Below are positions 8,879 through 18,139 of a stretch of DNA of 64,000 nucleotides, piece after piece (the first letter of the stretch is position 1; each line of letters opens with the position of its first letter). The position numbers and the translations under genes are program-made. This DNA comes from Mucilaginibacter sp. (GTDB lineage Bacteria; Bacteroidota; Bacteroidia; Sphingobacteriales; Sphingobacteriaceae), in the NCBI GenBank assembly GCA_031292485.1, contig JARLHA010000032.1, positions 62,001-126,000 of the forward strand, read 5' to 3'. The notes below the pieces were generated by a model. That model had not been told where the DNA came from and ran no database searches. It was given only the letters and a program-made list of their open reading frames with translations.

Positions 8879-8899
8879 TTGCACTTAGGCTAAGTGCAA
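8879..8899 (-). promoter_or_regulatory. 21-bp perfect palindrome in the mgtA leader
   Basis: Arms TTGCACTTAG and CTAAGTGCAA flank a single central base, 26 nt upstream of the mgtA ATG. It could be a repressor operator or a leader hairpin. The core CTTAG-G-CTAAG loosely resembles operators of DtxR/MntR-type metal regulators, but no such regulator lies in the window, so this is only a suggestion. Confidence 0.55.
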
Positions 8900-9339
8900 T
8901 TATTGTTAAATTTTTTTCTGTTGTATTACCCAATCATGGGCTTTACCTGCAATAATATAACGTGTTGTTGACTTTTAACATTAATATTATATTAAGTTAT
9001 TGTTGTTAATTGTTATGTGGAGTGTACATTCAGCCCGGACCGCTGATGGCGCAATGCAAATGATACCCTGTGTGGGTAAAAAGAAATTCGAAAAAAGACA
9101 GGAATTTGTGAAGATTAATGGCACGGGCTTTCCAGCCAGCTATATTTGATTTAGCTGCCGGAAGTACAAAACAGAAGGGTGTATGCGTATACCATACACG
9201 TCTGTTTGCCTTCCATTTTAAGCGGGAGGGCATTTTTAACATCATGCTGATAACTACAACTCGGGCCTGCGTCCATTTTAATTGTTTTTATTAAGGCAGC
9301 TAAAAACCGCCATTTAATTTCGCGCAAAAGTATGTTTTT

Positions 9340-9457
9340 AATTTGATAATTTGAAGGTTTGATAATGGAAATAATTTCAAAATTTGGCAATTTGAGAATT
9401 TAAATATACTTTGATATTCATCTTCAAATTAACGAATCTTCAAATCTTCAAATTGAG
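9340..9457. repeat. AATTTGAA-type repeat between mgtA and mgtE
   Basis: Left arm (9340-9367) repeats AATTTGATAATTTGAAGG and GTTTGATAATGG; right arm (9422-9457) repeats the complementary CTTCAAATTAACGAATC and TTCAAATCTTCAAATTGAG. The arms can pair imperfectly. The rest of the 8853-9481 gap holds the mgtA palindrome at 8879-8899 and otherwise no gene or RNA that I can recognise; short ORFs there have no coding character. Confidence 0.65.
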
Positions 9458-9481
9458 AAGAAAACCGTATTTTAGTCGCAA

Positions 9482-10858
9482 ATGCAATCGTTTGAAATAG
9501 ATAAAACCGACCTGCTGCGCATTGAAATTGCGCTGGAAGGTAATGATGCTGGGCTTGAGAGTGTTCTGAAGGAATATCATGCTTCAGAGATTGCCTTGTT
9601 ATTTGAAAAACTCCCAAAGGAGGCGAAAGAAAGGATCATTAATATTCTTCCAACTGACATTGCTTCGGAGGTAATTTCGGAAATGGATGAAGAGCACCGT
9701 CCCGGTGAGCTGCTTATCAACCTCGATCCTGAAAAAAGGCAGGAAATTGTTGAGGAACTGGATTACGATGATGCTACCGATATTATTTCACAGCTGGATG
9801 AAGATGAGCAGCAGGAGATTTTAGAGGACCTGGACGAAGAAGATGCCGAGAGTATCCGTGCCCTGATGAAATACCCCGAGGACACGGCTGGTGGTATCAT
9901 GAATTCTGAGATTGTAAAGGTTAATATCAACCTTGAAAAGAAAGATGCCTTAGATGAGATCATTCGGCAGTCGGAAGAGATGGAGGAGTTTTACACCGTT
10001 TACGTTGTAGACGATCACGATATTTTACAGGGAATATTATCCATAAAAAATATCCTGAAGGCAAAAGCCGACGCCCATGTTCGCGAATTGGTTAATACAG
10101 ATTTTGTTTTTGTAAAAGCTGAGATGGACCAGGAAGATGTTGCCGGGTTGATCTCTCAGTATAATTTAACAACAATACCTGTTGTTGACGATAATATGAA
10201 ACTGCTTGGGCGGGTCACCGTTGATGACATCATCGACGTAATGGAACAGGAAAGCACCGAAGATATATTAAAGTTTTCGGGGGTTTCAGAGGATGAAGAG
10301 TTGAGCGGTAACTGGAAAGATGCCGTAAAAAGCAGGCTTCCGTGGCTGGTCATCAACCTGGCCACCGCATACCTCGCGGCTTCGGTGATCCGGCATTTTG
10401 ATAGTACGGTAACTTTGATAGCGCCAATAGCGGCGTATATGACCATCATAGCAGGTATGGGCGGTAATGCCGCTACCCAAGCCCTGGCGGTAACTGTCAG
10501 GCGTATATCTTTAAATGACCTTACCGACAAACAATCATATAATGCCGTTTTAAAGGAGTTTTTGGTTGGGTTGCTCAATGGGGCAGCAAATGGCCTGATC
10601 GTTTTTTTTATTGCGTGGTTTTATGATTCGGACCCGATGCTTGGCCTGGTTTTATTTTTGGCGATGACGGGTAACCTCGTTGTGGCCGGCCTTACCGGGG
10701 CTTCCATCCCGTTAATTTTAAAAAGAGTAGGCATCGATCCCGCGGTCGCTTCGTCTATCATTATCACAACTTTTACAGATTGTGCCGGTTTCTTTTTACC
10801 GTTGTGGTTTGCATCAAAGTTGTTGTTAGACAGCCACCATCATTTAATTCATCATTGA
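9482..10858 (+). CDS. mgtE: Mg2+ channel/transporter MgtE
   Basis: A 458-residue Mg2+-gated importer of the inner membrane. The acidic superhelical N-domain covers about residues 20-130 (helical repeats rich in D/E such as LDPEKRQEIVEELDYDDATD). Two CBS domains follow at about 135-260 (TIPVVDDNMKLLGRVTVDD ends the second). The transmembrane domain starts with KSRLPWLVINLATAY and contains GMGGNAATQALAVTVRR, the conserved pore/TM2 signature. Cytosolic Mg2+ binding to the N and CBS domains closes the pore in characterised members. The start is the only good ATG in frame and sits directly after an AT-rich leader. bioB follows 42 nt later on the same strand and may be co-transcribed. Confidence 0.95.
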   Translation: MQSFEIDKTDLLRIEIALEGNDAGLESVLKEYHASEIALLFEKLPKEAKERIINILPTDIASEVISEMDEEHRPGELLINLDPEKRQEIVEELDYDDATDIISQLDEDEQQEILEDLDEEDAESIRALMKYPEDTAGGIMNSEIVKVNINLEKKDALDEIIRQSEEMEEFYTVYVVDDHDILQGILSIKNILKAKADAHVRELVNTDFVFVKAEMDQEDVAGLISQYNLTTIPVVDDNMKLLGRVTVDDIIDVMEQESTEDILKFSGVSEDEELSGNWKDAVKSRLPWLVINLATAYLAASVIRHFDSTVTLIAPIAAYMTIIAGMGGNAATQALAVTVRRISLNDLTDKQSYNAVLKEFLVGLLNGAANGLIVFFIAWFYDSDPMLGLVLFLAMTGNLVVAGLTGASIPLILKRVGIDPAVASSIIITTFTDCAGFFLPLWFASKLLLDSHHHLIHH

Positions 10859-10900
10859 TTAATTCAATATTAAATATAAAAATACCTACATAGAAATAGA

Positions 10901-11896
10901 ATGACCGAAGTACGATACAATTGGACAAAAGAAGAAATTGCTGAAATTTATCACCGCCCGCTGTTAGATCTGGTTTACGAAGCTGCAACGGTGCACCGTG
11001 AAAATAAGGATTATGCAGAAGTGCAGATCAGTTCTCTGATCTCGATAAAAACAGGCGGATGCCCGGAAGATTGTGCTTATTGTCCGCAGGCAGCCCGCTA
11101 CAATACGGGAGTTGATGTGCATGCTATCATGCCAAAGGACGAAGTTATTGCCGCAGCCGAAAAAGCAAAAGCAGGTGGCGCGTCACGGCTATGCATGGGT
11201 GCGGCCTGGCGTGAAGTGCGTGACAACCGCGACTTTGATAAAGTGATAGAAATGGTAAAAGCCGTTAATGAGCTGGATATGGAAGTTTGCTGTACTTTGG
11301 GTATGCTTACCGAAAGCCAGGCGCAGCGGTTGGCGGATGCAGGCCTGTATGCTTATAACCATAATCTGGATACTTCTGAAGAAGATTATAAACGTATTAT
11401 TACTACCCGTACTTATGATGACCGTTTAAAAACATTGGAACACGTACGTAAAGCAAAGATCACTGTTTGCAGCGGGGGCATTATCGGCCTTGGCGAAACC
11501 GTTGAAGACCGCATATCAATGCTCAAGACATTATCAAACTTGCCAAAGCACCCGGAGTCGGTACCCATCAACGCTTTGGTGCCCGTACAGGGGACACCTT
11601 TAGCAGATCAGCCGAGGGTTTCTGTATGGGAGATGGTAAGAATGATTGCTACAACGCGTGTCATTATGCCGAAAACAGTGGTGCGCCTTTCAGCTGGTCG
11701 TACTGAAATGAGTTTAGTTGAGCAGGCTTTTTGCTTTATGGCGGGCGCCAATTCTATTTTTGCAGGCGAAAAACTGTTGACAACACCTAATCCGTCTTTT
11801 GATACTGATATGGCCATGTTTGAGTTACTTGGGCTAAAGCCGCGAAAAGCGTTTAAGAATGGGAGGGTGCCGGTTCCGGAGGTACAAGAAGTATAG
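10901..11896 (+). CDS. bioB: Biotin synthase
   Basis: Radical-SAM enzyme inserting sulfur into dethiobiotin, the last step of biotin synthesis. It is 331 residues, the usual length. The 4Fe-4S motif CPEDCAYC has cysteines at about 54, 58 and 61. Further family features are [18 protein letters not shown], the [10 protein letters not shown] block that lines the substrate site, [10 protein letters not shown], and the conserved arginine region [10 protein letters not shown] that binds the auxiliary cluster. No other bio genes are in the window and no BirA-type operator was recognised in the 42-nt gap after mgtE. Two decayed small genes follow. Confidence 0.97.
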   Translation: MTEVRYNWTKEEIAEIYHRPLLDLVYEAATVHRENKDYAEVQISSLISIKTGGCPEDCAYCPQAARYNTGVDVHAIMPKDEVIAAAEKAKAGGASRLCMGAAWREVRDNRDFDKVIEMVKAVNELDMEVCCTLGMLTESQAQRLADAGLYAYNHNLDTSEEDYKRIITTRTYDDRLKTLEHVRKAKITVCSGGIIGLGETVEDRISMLKTLSNLPKHPESVPINALVPVQGTPLADQPRVSVWEMVRMIATTRVIMPKTVVRLSAGRTEMSLVEQAFCFMAGANSIFAGEKLLTTPNPSFDTDMAMFELLGLKPRKAFKNGRVPVPEVQEV

Positions 11897-11908
11897 AATT
11901 ATTAAGAT

Positions 11909-12208
11909 ATGAAAGTTCTTTGGTGCTGGCGTTGTAAAATGGAGGTGCCTATGCTTGATGAGGAAGAATCGAGGGGAAGCAAATGAGCATACAGTTTAGG
12001 ATTTAAAAACCTAAAAACAAATAGGTTAGGTCGATTTGAATGGTTACTGGACTATTACAATAATTTAACCGGGTTCAATGAAACGGAACCAAATGCAATT
12101 TTGCATCATCAGATTTCGTTATACGGTACGCTTTGTGAAAACTGTGGTAAACCAAACCGAACCCCTTTGGCGAAAATTTGTGCCGCTTATGGTAATAAAA
12201 GACAATGA
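11909..12208 (+). pseudogene. Decayed small zinc-ribbon-like protein with in-frame TGA
   Basis: One continuous frame of 99 codons reads MKVLWCWRCKMEVPMLDEEE at its start. After an internal TGA at 11984-11986 it continues with FEWLLDYYNNLTGFNETEPN, ILHHQISLYG and CENCGKP, ending at TGA 12206-12208. From memory this is a small conserved Bacteroidota/proteobacterial family with an N-terminal CWRCKM and a C-terminal CxxC pair. Two lesions are apparent: the nonsense codon (probably from CGA) and ICAAYG where a fourth zinc cysteine would be expected. A sequencing error could explain the first but not both. Selenocysteine readthrough is unlikely, since no SECIS-like context or Sec genes are evident. 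Confidence 0.65.
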
Positions 12209-12209
12209 A

Positions 12210-12505
12210 ATGAATAAAATTCAACACTACCCGGGAAGAAAATGCGAAAGAAAGGAACCAATTTTTTGCCGGTTTGTCGTATTCTGAACGATTAAGATAT
12301 GGGTTTAAACTACGGCATAAATATAATTTCAACAAGCAACCGGTAGAAAAGGTGCGGGGTTTTAAAATTTCCCATTCTTACGATGGTATTTGACATTGAA
12401 GATGAATTTTACCAGTATACGAATGCCGTTGATTATGTTTACCTGCTAAAGAGGATGCTTAGACCCGCCCTGAAAAAGATGGGTAAGTGGAGCCGGATGA
12501 GATGA
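12210..12505 (+). pseudogene. Decayed unknown small gene with two frameshifts
   Basis: Starts one base after the previous pseudogene's stop. ATGAATAAA is followed by one surplus A in an A-run, after which the frame reads FNTTREENAKERNQFF, GLSYSERLRYGFKLRHK and VRGFKISHSYDG up to about 12385. It then shifts to a frame reading FDIEDEFYQYTNAVDYVYLL and ending LRPALKKMGKWSRMR at TGA 12503-12505. Together about 95 residues of coherent, charged protein-like sequence. I do not recognise the family. The near-zero spacing to the upstream pseudogene suggests the two were once translationally linked and decayed together. Confidence 0.5.
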
Positions 12506-12555
12506 CGTCCGATAAGAACTAAGAAATGACTACGCAAAGGTAGCTAATTTCACAC

Positions 12556-13440
12556 TCACACCTTCGCAGCCAAAAGCCAGCGCCATGCCCAACGGGTTGC
12601 GCCGTTAAAACCTTTCCAGCTATCCACAAATTGTATGATGCCGGTAAGGCAGGTTTCGCTGAATTTCTTTTTAAAATTCGGGGCGGCCATTTTATAAAGC
12701 TGTTTATAATTTTCAAGGCCTATGCGTTTATATATTTCTTTTTTTACATACATGGTTCGCAAAAATAAAATATTGAACAGGATAACATAGCTATACAAAG
12801 TACGCTTAATATAGCCGGCTTTTTCTGAATATGTTTTTAAAAGGTTTTTAGTAAATAATATATGACGGGCTTCTTCCACTGCGTGCAAATCAAACATCTT
12901 TTTTAAAACCGGGTAAATATTAGGTGACGTTCTTGCGCAGTTACCATAAATATCAGTCACCAATTCTACCGATATACTGCCCATAAATAAATAATCTGCG
13001 GGGAGATATTTATTACTGAACATACCAAAAAATTTGTGTGTGGCTGATTGGCTTACGGGTTTGCCGCCAAGTCTGGAAATTGCCTGTCCAAACATTTCCT
13101 GATGCCTGAATTCTTCAATAAGTTCCCGCAATAAAAAGCGGTGTTCAACATTATCGGGCGGCAGTGTAAGGAGGTGTCTTGTCATAAACAGACAAAACAG
13201 GCATTCTCCCCAGGCATATGAAGCTATAACCTGTACCAATTCTTGGCGCCCGAGTTCTAATTTTTGATTGCTGGTAAGCGTATCATATATTTCCAGGCCA
13301 TGCAGGGATGTCATGGATTCGGGAAGAAAAATATCATCCGCGCCAGGATCCAGATGCCATGGGATGTAAGTTTCCGGCATTAAAGGATGTTCTTTACTGA
13401 TCTTTATTAAACGTTCAATCTCGTTGGCATCCATTATCAA
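12556..13440 (-). CDS. AurF-like diiron oxygenase family protein
   Basis: A 294-residue ferritin-like protein resembling the p-aminobenzoate N-oxygenase AurF family (PF11583). Three metal-ligand motifs are visible: glutamate in YAWGECLF (about 79), EEFRHQEMF (about 109-113) and HAVEEARHILF (about 186-193), the expected E, ExxH, HxxxExxH pattern for a mu-oxo diiron site. AurF itself oxidises an aryl amine to a nitro group; relatives include fatty-acid and other diiron oxygenases, so the substrate is open. The C-terminus is basic and aromatic. A second in-frame ATG lies two codons inside. A small inverted repeat (TATCCT..AGGATA, 13445-13459) abuts the start. The next gene upstream (VOC, 44 nt away) may be in the same transcript. 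Confidence 0.75.
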   Translation of the reverse strand: MIMDANEIERLIKISKEHPLMPETYIPWHLDPGADDIFLPESMTSLHGLEIYDTLTSNQKLELGRQELVQVIASYAWGECLFCLFMTRHLLTLPPDNVEHRFLLRELIEEFRHQEMFGQAISRLGGKPVSQSATHKFFGMFSNKYLPADYLFMGSISVELVTDIYGNCARTSPNIYPVLKKMFDLHAVEEARHILFTKNLLKTYSEKAGYIKRTLYSYVILFNILFLRTMYVKKEIYKRIGLENYKQLYKMAAPNFKKKFSETCLTGIIQFVDSWKGFNGATRWAWRWLLAAKV

Positions 13441-13484
13441 AGTGTATCCTGTTAGGATAACCTTAATTAATCGCCACAGTTTGC

Positions 13485-13916
13485 TTATACTGCAAATAAT
13501 TGTCCCAGATCTTTAAATGATTTAAATTCAAGCGCATTTCCTGAAGGGTCGAGAAAAAACATTGTGGCCTGTTCGCCGGGCAGTCCCTTAAATCGGATAT
13601 AGGGATCTATTGCAAATTTTACGTTGTGCCGGCGTAACCTTTTCTCAAGTTCGTGCCATTCATCCCATTCCAAAACTACGCCGTAGTGAGGCACCGGTAC
13701 ATCGTGGCCGTCGACAGGATTAAAATGATGTTCAGTTTTCTCAACGGGGCGTGGTTTTAAATGGATCACAAACTGGTGCCCAAACAAATTAAAATCAGTC
13801 CACGTATCCGAGCTACGGCCTTCGCTGCAGCCCAATACTTCCCTGTAAAATTTCCTGGCTTCGTCAAGATCGTAAACCGGAACCGCGACATGGAATGGTG
13901 TCAGTTTGGATTTCAT
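13485..13916 (-). CDS. VOC-family protein (glyoxalase/dioxygenase fold)
   Basis: A 143-residue single VOC unit pair. It starts [20 protein letters not shown], with the first metal ligand histidine at about residue 9, and continues [13 protein letters not shown] and [15 protein letters not shown], where the glutamate would be the last ligand. The insert [19 protein letters not shown] contributes another histidine. This pattern is shared by glyoxalases, fosfomycin-type transferases and extradiol dioxygenases; the substrate cannot be inferred. It lies 44 nt upstream of the AurF-like gene on the same strand, so both may serve one oxidation pathway. A GTTGTAAAG-type repeat arm (13929-13950) precedes it. 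Confidence 0.85.
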   Translation of the reverse strand: MKSKLTPFHVAVPVYDLDEARKFYREVLGCSEGRSSDTWTDFNLFGHQFVIHLKPRPVEKTEHHFNPVDGHDVPVPHYGVVLEWDEWHELEKRLRRHNVKFAIDPYIRFKGLPGEQATMFFLDPSGNALEFKSFKDLGQLFAV

Positions 13917-14026
13917 TTCATGATATTTTGAAATGTTGTAAAGTTAAAACGATAATGGAAAACTTAATGACATGTTATTTCGCAAAATAACTTAGCAACC
14001 GTTCAATCTTTAAACTTTATAACAAG

Positions 14027-16753
14027 TTACTTAACGTGATACCGGTAAACCACCCGTCCTATATTTCCATCCTTGTCTAATCCTTCAACCGTAACGCGGT
14101 AAGTTCCTTTTCCATCAGCGTTAAAATAGTCAACTTCTGCATTTCCGGTTTTATCGGTTTCAATATTTGGATTCCAGTAAATTGTGCTGCGTGTATCAAT
14201 TTGGGCTGGCTGGTTTGCCCGCGGCCCTGTATATCTTGGCATATAAAATGTTTTAACCGGCTCATATCCTTTAGGTAAAAGGGTCACTTCATTGCGGCTG
14301 CCTATTAATTGTTTCAGGTCCTGGTAACTTATTTTTTGAGTTTCCATTTTGCGCAGGTTCACCACTATGGCGCCGTTTGAATTGTAGGCACTGTTTATAA
14401 GCCCCAATTCGTCCTTTGTAAATATTTCAATCGATTCAACAGTTTTAGGGTCGACACTTTGCAGGTAGGAAGCATCAACCGGCATTCCTTTCACAAATAC
14501 CTGCGTCGGGATTCTTTTACCCTGTATATAATCTCTCGAAACGTAAAAATTCTCATTGTCAAATGTCATTCCCGCCGCAAGTGATTTAATACATTCAAGT
14601 AGCGAATTGCATCCATCTAACTGGTCTGCTTTTATAACGTGATCGGGCTGGTCGCTAAGACTGGCTAAATTTCCATAGTCTTTATGGCTTACAGTCTTTA
14701 CGATTCTTTTATCCCTTATAACAACTTCCTTTAAAATATGTAAATTATTGAATTGAAGCTTGCTGTTTTTCAAATACGGACTAAGTACACTGTCAATATT
14801 GGCTATGCCATCGGGCTCAGCATAGTTAATCGGGATGGATTGCCTTGGTTCGCCATCCACAGTAAGTACAAGGTCGCTGGCGTGAATATTATCACGGGCG
14901 CTTAACATCACTTTTGCAGAATCAGGAAATACAAGGTTGGGGAATATAAATCGCCCATCGGCATTAGTTATTGTATTGGCGAAATAATTTTTGTCAGGTA
15001 TGGATATGTGTACGTTTCCCCTGTTAACGGGGATGCCGCTTGACGACCTTAATGTGCCAATAATATCGATGCCCTTTTCAACGGCAAAAGCCACGGGCCT
15101 TTGCTTGTTGTTGATAATATCATCATACGAGTACCGGCGGTAGCCTTGTGTTTGCAATAATATGTCCAGATCAGCCTGCGCTTGTTGATCGGGATGATTA
15201 AAGTAATAATTCGGCTTTTCGATAAAACCGTTGATATCCGAGGTTAAAAGCAGGTTGGTTAATATGGTGGATTCTGCATTTTCATCAAACGGGACCTTCG
15301 ATTCATCTATAACCGAAACGGAAAAATTACCCTCGTCTGGCTGTCCGCTATTTTTTGCAGTCAATTTTAACTTTGCCAACTGCCTGGTCTCATAATCAGG
15401 GTGGTCGCTGTTTACAGTAAGATTTAACTGATCATTGTGTTGTATAAATGCAATACGTTCGCTAACAGGCTCTCCCTCGTTGGTAAAAAGCGTTAATTGA
15501 ACAATTCCGGTGGGGAATTTACTTTTAGGAATAGAAGCACTATAAATTGGGCCAGGTAACTGCAATTTAGCTGCAAAAGCGATTGCGCCGCTTGATTTTC
15601 CGATAATAAAGAAAGTTTTTCCCTGGAAATCTTTCAAAAAAGCCTCATCAGCCTGCAATTTTATATTTAAATTCTCGGGGTCGTTATTATCAACACTCAG
15701 GTCGATTCCATTACTTCCTACTTTCGGAAAAACCGGGTTAGCGGAAGTTCCGTCTGCATAAGTTACATGGGCTGTGTAAGTTTTTCCGTCTTCGGGTGTT
15801 AAAATAAAAGCCCCCATGCCCAGGTGAGAAGAAGAAAATTCGTTGACGACATTATTGTTATTATCCGTAATTGTGCCTTTCACATCGATGCCTAACCCAT
15901 CAGGTTTGATAGCTTTGAAAGCGATTTTTGTACGTACACCGGATATCAACTGGCCACCTTCCGGAAAAAACTGCAGATCGTTTGGACGGGATACCGGCTT
16001 CAGCGAAAATGAATTCGTTACCAGTTTTTGCTGCCTGTTTTCAATTTGGGTAACAAGGTCAGCTGAGTCCAGGCTTAAATTTTTAGTGTTTATAAAACTA
16101 ATATCAATAAACCCGTTTTTATCTGTGATTCCTTTTCCTTTGGCGATGGATTCATCATCTCTTTCGACTGACCAACTAACTCTCTTTTCTGCAAATGGCA
16201 TACCATCATTATCTTTATAAAAAATACCGGCGGATATTTTACTGGATTTACCCGAAGCTGTCTTCTTTAAAGAAACCTGGGCAGACAGCGGATTATTGAT
16301 AGCATCACCTAAAGTTATATTTTTGTTAAAGAAATAGGCCACTCCCAAATTATTCATATAATTGGTATAGGCTACTATCCGGTAATTTCCCTTTTTATAA
16401 ACATTTTGATTTAGCGCGATATGTCCCCAGGTAACGCCATTTTTTACCTGCAATTTCAACGATTGCGCCAGCGAATCGCGTGGCGCCAGAAAATCGACAT
16501 ATATAATTTTGCTGAGCAATGACGGTTGGTGTATGCCGGTTGTTAAATAAGCTTTAAACCAGATCGTATCACCAACGGCATAATAGGGTTTGTCAAAATG
16601 CAGGTATACTTTTTCTATGGGAAGGTCGGTATAGGCCTTCGCCGATTTGGCCAGCAGCTGGTTTAAAACCTCGCTGTCGTTTTGTGCTGAAACAGGTAAA
16701 TAAAATAAGGAAATAAATAATGATAAAATAAAAACGGATCTGAAAAACCTCAT
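14027..16753 (-). CDS. MG2-domain / TonB-plug surface protein
   Basis: A 908-residue exported protein with a signal peptide (FILSLFISLFYLPVSAQ). It starts with a macroglobulin MG2-like domain (IEKVYLHFDKPYYAVGDTIW, about 45-65), the form found in a large Bacteroidota family annotated as carboxypeptidase-regulatory or TonB plug proteins. Further beta-sandwich repeats run through the middle, with a carboxypeptidase-regulatory-like unit near 555-640 (GIDIIGTLRSSSGIPVNRG). A plug-like segment near 710-800 (QVFVKGMPVDASYLQS, VESIEIFTKDE) follows. No beta-barrel follows the plug, so it is not a receptor on its own; a periplasmic or surface-anchored role is inferred. Monocistronic, with aspartokinase 107 nt upstream on the same strand. 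Confidence 0.75.
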   Translation of the reverse strand: MRFFRSVFILSLFISLFYLPVSAQNDSEVLNQLLAKSAKAYTDLPIEKVYLHFDKPYYAVGDTIWFKAYLTTGIHQPSLLSKIIYVDFLAPRDSLAQSLKLQVKNGVTWGHIALNQNVYKKGNYRIVAYTNYMNNLGVAYFFNKNITLGDAINNPLSAQVSLKKTASGKSSKISAGIFYKDNDGMPFAEKRVSWSVERDDESIAKGKGITDKNGFIDISFINTKNLSLDSADLVTQIENRQQKLVTNSFSLKPVSRPNDLQFFPEGGQLISGVRTKIAFKAIKPDGLGIDVKGTITDNNNNVVNEFSSSHLGMGAFILTPEDGKTYTAHVTYADGTSANPVFPKVGSNGIDLSVDNNDPENLNIKLQADEAFLKDFQGKTFFIIGKSSGAIAFAAKLQLPGPIYSASIPKSKFPTGIVQLTLFTNEGEPVSERIAFIQHNDQLNLTVNSDHPDYETRQLAKLKLTAKNSGQPDEGNFSVSVIDESKVPFDENAESTILTNLLLTSDINGFIEKPNYYFNHPDQQAQADLDILLQTQGYRRYSYDDIINNKQRPVAFAVEKGIDIIGTLRSSSGIPVNRGNVHISIPDKNYFANTITNADGRFIFPNLVFPDSAKVMLSARDNIHASDLVLTVDGEPRQSIPINYAEPDGIANIDSVLSPYLKNSKLQFNNLHILKEVVIRDKRIVKTVSHKDYGNLASLSDQPDHVIKADQLDGCNSLLECIKSLAAGMTFDNENFYVSRDYIQGKRIPTQVFVKGMPVDASYLQSVDPKTVESIEIFTKDELGLINSAYNSNGAIVVNLRKMETQKISYQDLKQLIGSRNEVTLLPKGYEPVKTFYMPRYTGPRANQPAQIDTRSTIYWNPNIETDKTGNAEVDYFNADGKGTYRVTVEGLDKDGNIGRVVYRYHVK

Positions 16754-16860
16754 AAAATTAAATTTATCCTGCTATACCGGGCTAATATACCCCATTGCTG
16801 GGTTAAAAATGATAAATTGACAGCACTTTAACATTTTTATTACAAAATTTAACAATTGCT

Positions 16861-18117
16861 CTATTTAACAGCCATCTGAATCGTATTTCTGCTCAATTGT
16901 TCCAGCAATATAGTTTTGCCGGCTTTAAGTTCGTTTAACCAGTCAGCAGTATAATGTCTTACTGTTATCAATGTAAGGCTGTTATTATATTTCACTTTAA
17001 ACCCTGCGCTCAATTCATCAAAAAGCTTTTTAAAACGATCTTCTTTATAATCAAAACAAACTGAAAAGCTTAATGCCGAGGTTTGCATCATATTTACTTT
17101 TACATGGTTTTGTGCAAACATTCTAAAAATATTACTTAAATGATCCTCTGAAATAAAGGAATAATCTTTAGCTGACAACGAAAGCAATACCTGGTTGTGT
17201 TTAAGGATAATTACCGGTTTTGTGAAAATGTTTGCGCTGTTTTCGTGGATGATAGTACCGGGCGCTTCCGGCTCATTAAATGGTTTAACCAGCAGCGGTA
17301 TTTTAGCATTTTGCAGCGGCTTGATGGTTTTAGGGTGAATCACACTGGCGCCATAGTAGGTCATTTCAATCGCTTCCGTATAGGACAGTTCGTCAAATTT
17401 AACGGTGTCTTCAAAAAACTTTGGGTCGGCATTCAGTACCCCCGGCACATCTTTCCAGGTGGTTACAGATTCGGCGCCTAAACACGAAGCAAATATGGAA
17501 GCCGTATAATCAGAGCCCTCGCGACCCAGCGTGGTAGTGAAATTCTCGGATGTGCCCCCTAAAAAGCCTTGCGTTACCACAATGCTTTTTTGCAATAATA
17601 TGGGAATGTCTTTTTGTATGGCAGCGCAGGTTTTTCCCCACTGAACCGTTCCCTCCCGGTAAGTATTATCAGTTTGAACATAGCCGCGCACATCAAGCCA
17701 GGTGCTTTTTAAACCGGCTTTATTTAAATAAGCGTTCACAATGCGCGTGGATACCAGTTCACCGATAGACACGATCTGGTCGTAAATAAAATCAAAATCA
17801 TCGTGCGGTTCATCCTCTATAGCCCAGTCGATCTCTACAAAAGTATTAGCTACCTCATCAAAAACGGGATTTGATGGCTCAAAAAGTTGTTCCATTATTG
17901 CATAGTGGTAACTTTTGATGTCTTCAAAGATCGCCTGCAGCTTATCGTCCCCATCAAAATAGGCCATAGCAAGTTTTTCAAGCGCGTTGGTAGTTTTGCC
18001 CATGGCAGATACTACGATCAACAATTGATTCCCCTCAAATTTTTTAACCACACTGGCCAGGTTAACTACGCCATCGGCATCTTTTACCGATGCCCCCCCG
18101 AATTTAAAAACAAGCAT
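16861..18117 (-). CDS. lysC: Aspartokinase (aspartate kinase)
   Basis: Phosphorylates aspartate, the entry step to lysine, threonine and methionine. It is 418 residues: an amino-acid kinase domain beginning MLVFKFGGASVKDADG (KFGGASV at 5-11), with TTLGREGSDYTA (substrate/nucleotide site), then a C-terminal ACT pair starting near 300 (SLSAKDYSFISEDHLSNIF) that normally carries lysine or threonine feedback. It is shorter than fused aspartokinase-homoserine dehydrogenases, and hom is separate in this window at 1-624. The GNAT gene starts 22 nt upstream and could share its transcript. Confidence 0.93.
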   Translation of the reverse strand: MLVFKFGGASVKDADGVVNLASVVKKFEGNQLLIVVSAMGKTTNALEKLAMAYFDGDDKLQAIFEDIKSYHYAIMEQLFEPSNPVFDEVANTFVEIDWAIEDEPHDDFDFIYDQIVSIGELVSTRIVNAYLNKAGLKSTWLDVRGYVQTDNTYREGTVQWGKTCAAIQKDIPILLQKSIVVTQGFLGGTSENFTTTLGREGSDYTASIFASCLGAESVTTWKDVPGVLNADPKFFEDTVKFDELSYTEAIEMTYYGASVIHPKTIKPLQNAKIPLLVKPFNEPEAPGTIIHENSANIFTKPVIILKHNQVLLSLSAKDYSFISEDHLSNIFRMFAQNHVKVNMMQTSALSFSVCFDYKEDRFKKLFDELSAGFKVKYNNSLTLITVRHYTADWLNELKAGKTILLEQLSRNTIQMAVK

Positions 18118-18139
18118 TATTTAGAAAGGTATTTTAAAA

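Noticed and set aside
9030..9390. Two minus-strand ORFs of 71 and 79 codons in the mgtA-mgtE gap
   Set aside because: They overlap each other in different frames, have low-complexity composition, no leader features and no resemblance to known proteins.
8853..9481. Possible Mg2+ riboswitch (M-box) for mgtA or mgtE
   Set aside because: No M-box or mgtA-leader landmarks were recognised; only a palindrome and AT-rich repeats are present.
11984..11986. Selenocysteine readthrough of the in-frame TGA
   Set aside because: No stem-loop of SECIS type was seen after it, no selenoprotein family matches, and a second lesion (CAAY) supports ordinary decay.
12078..12287. 69-codon plus-strand ORF starting MKRNQMQF
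   Set aside because: It is an out-of-frame shadow across the end of the first pseudogene and the beginning of the second; the in-register frames show much better protein character.
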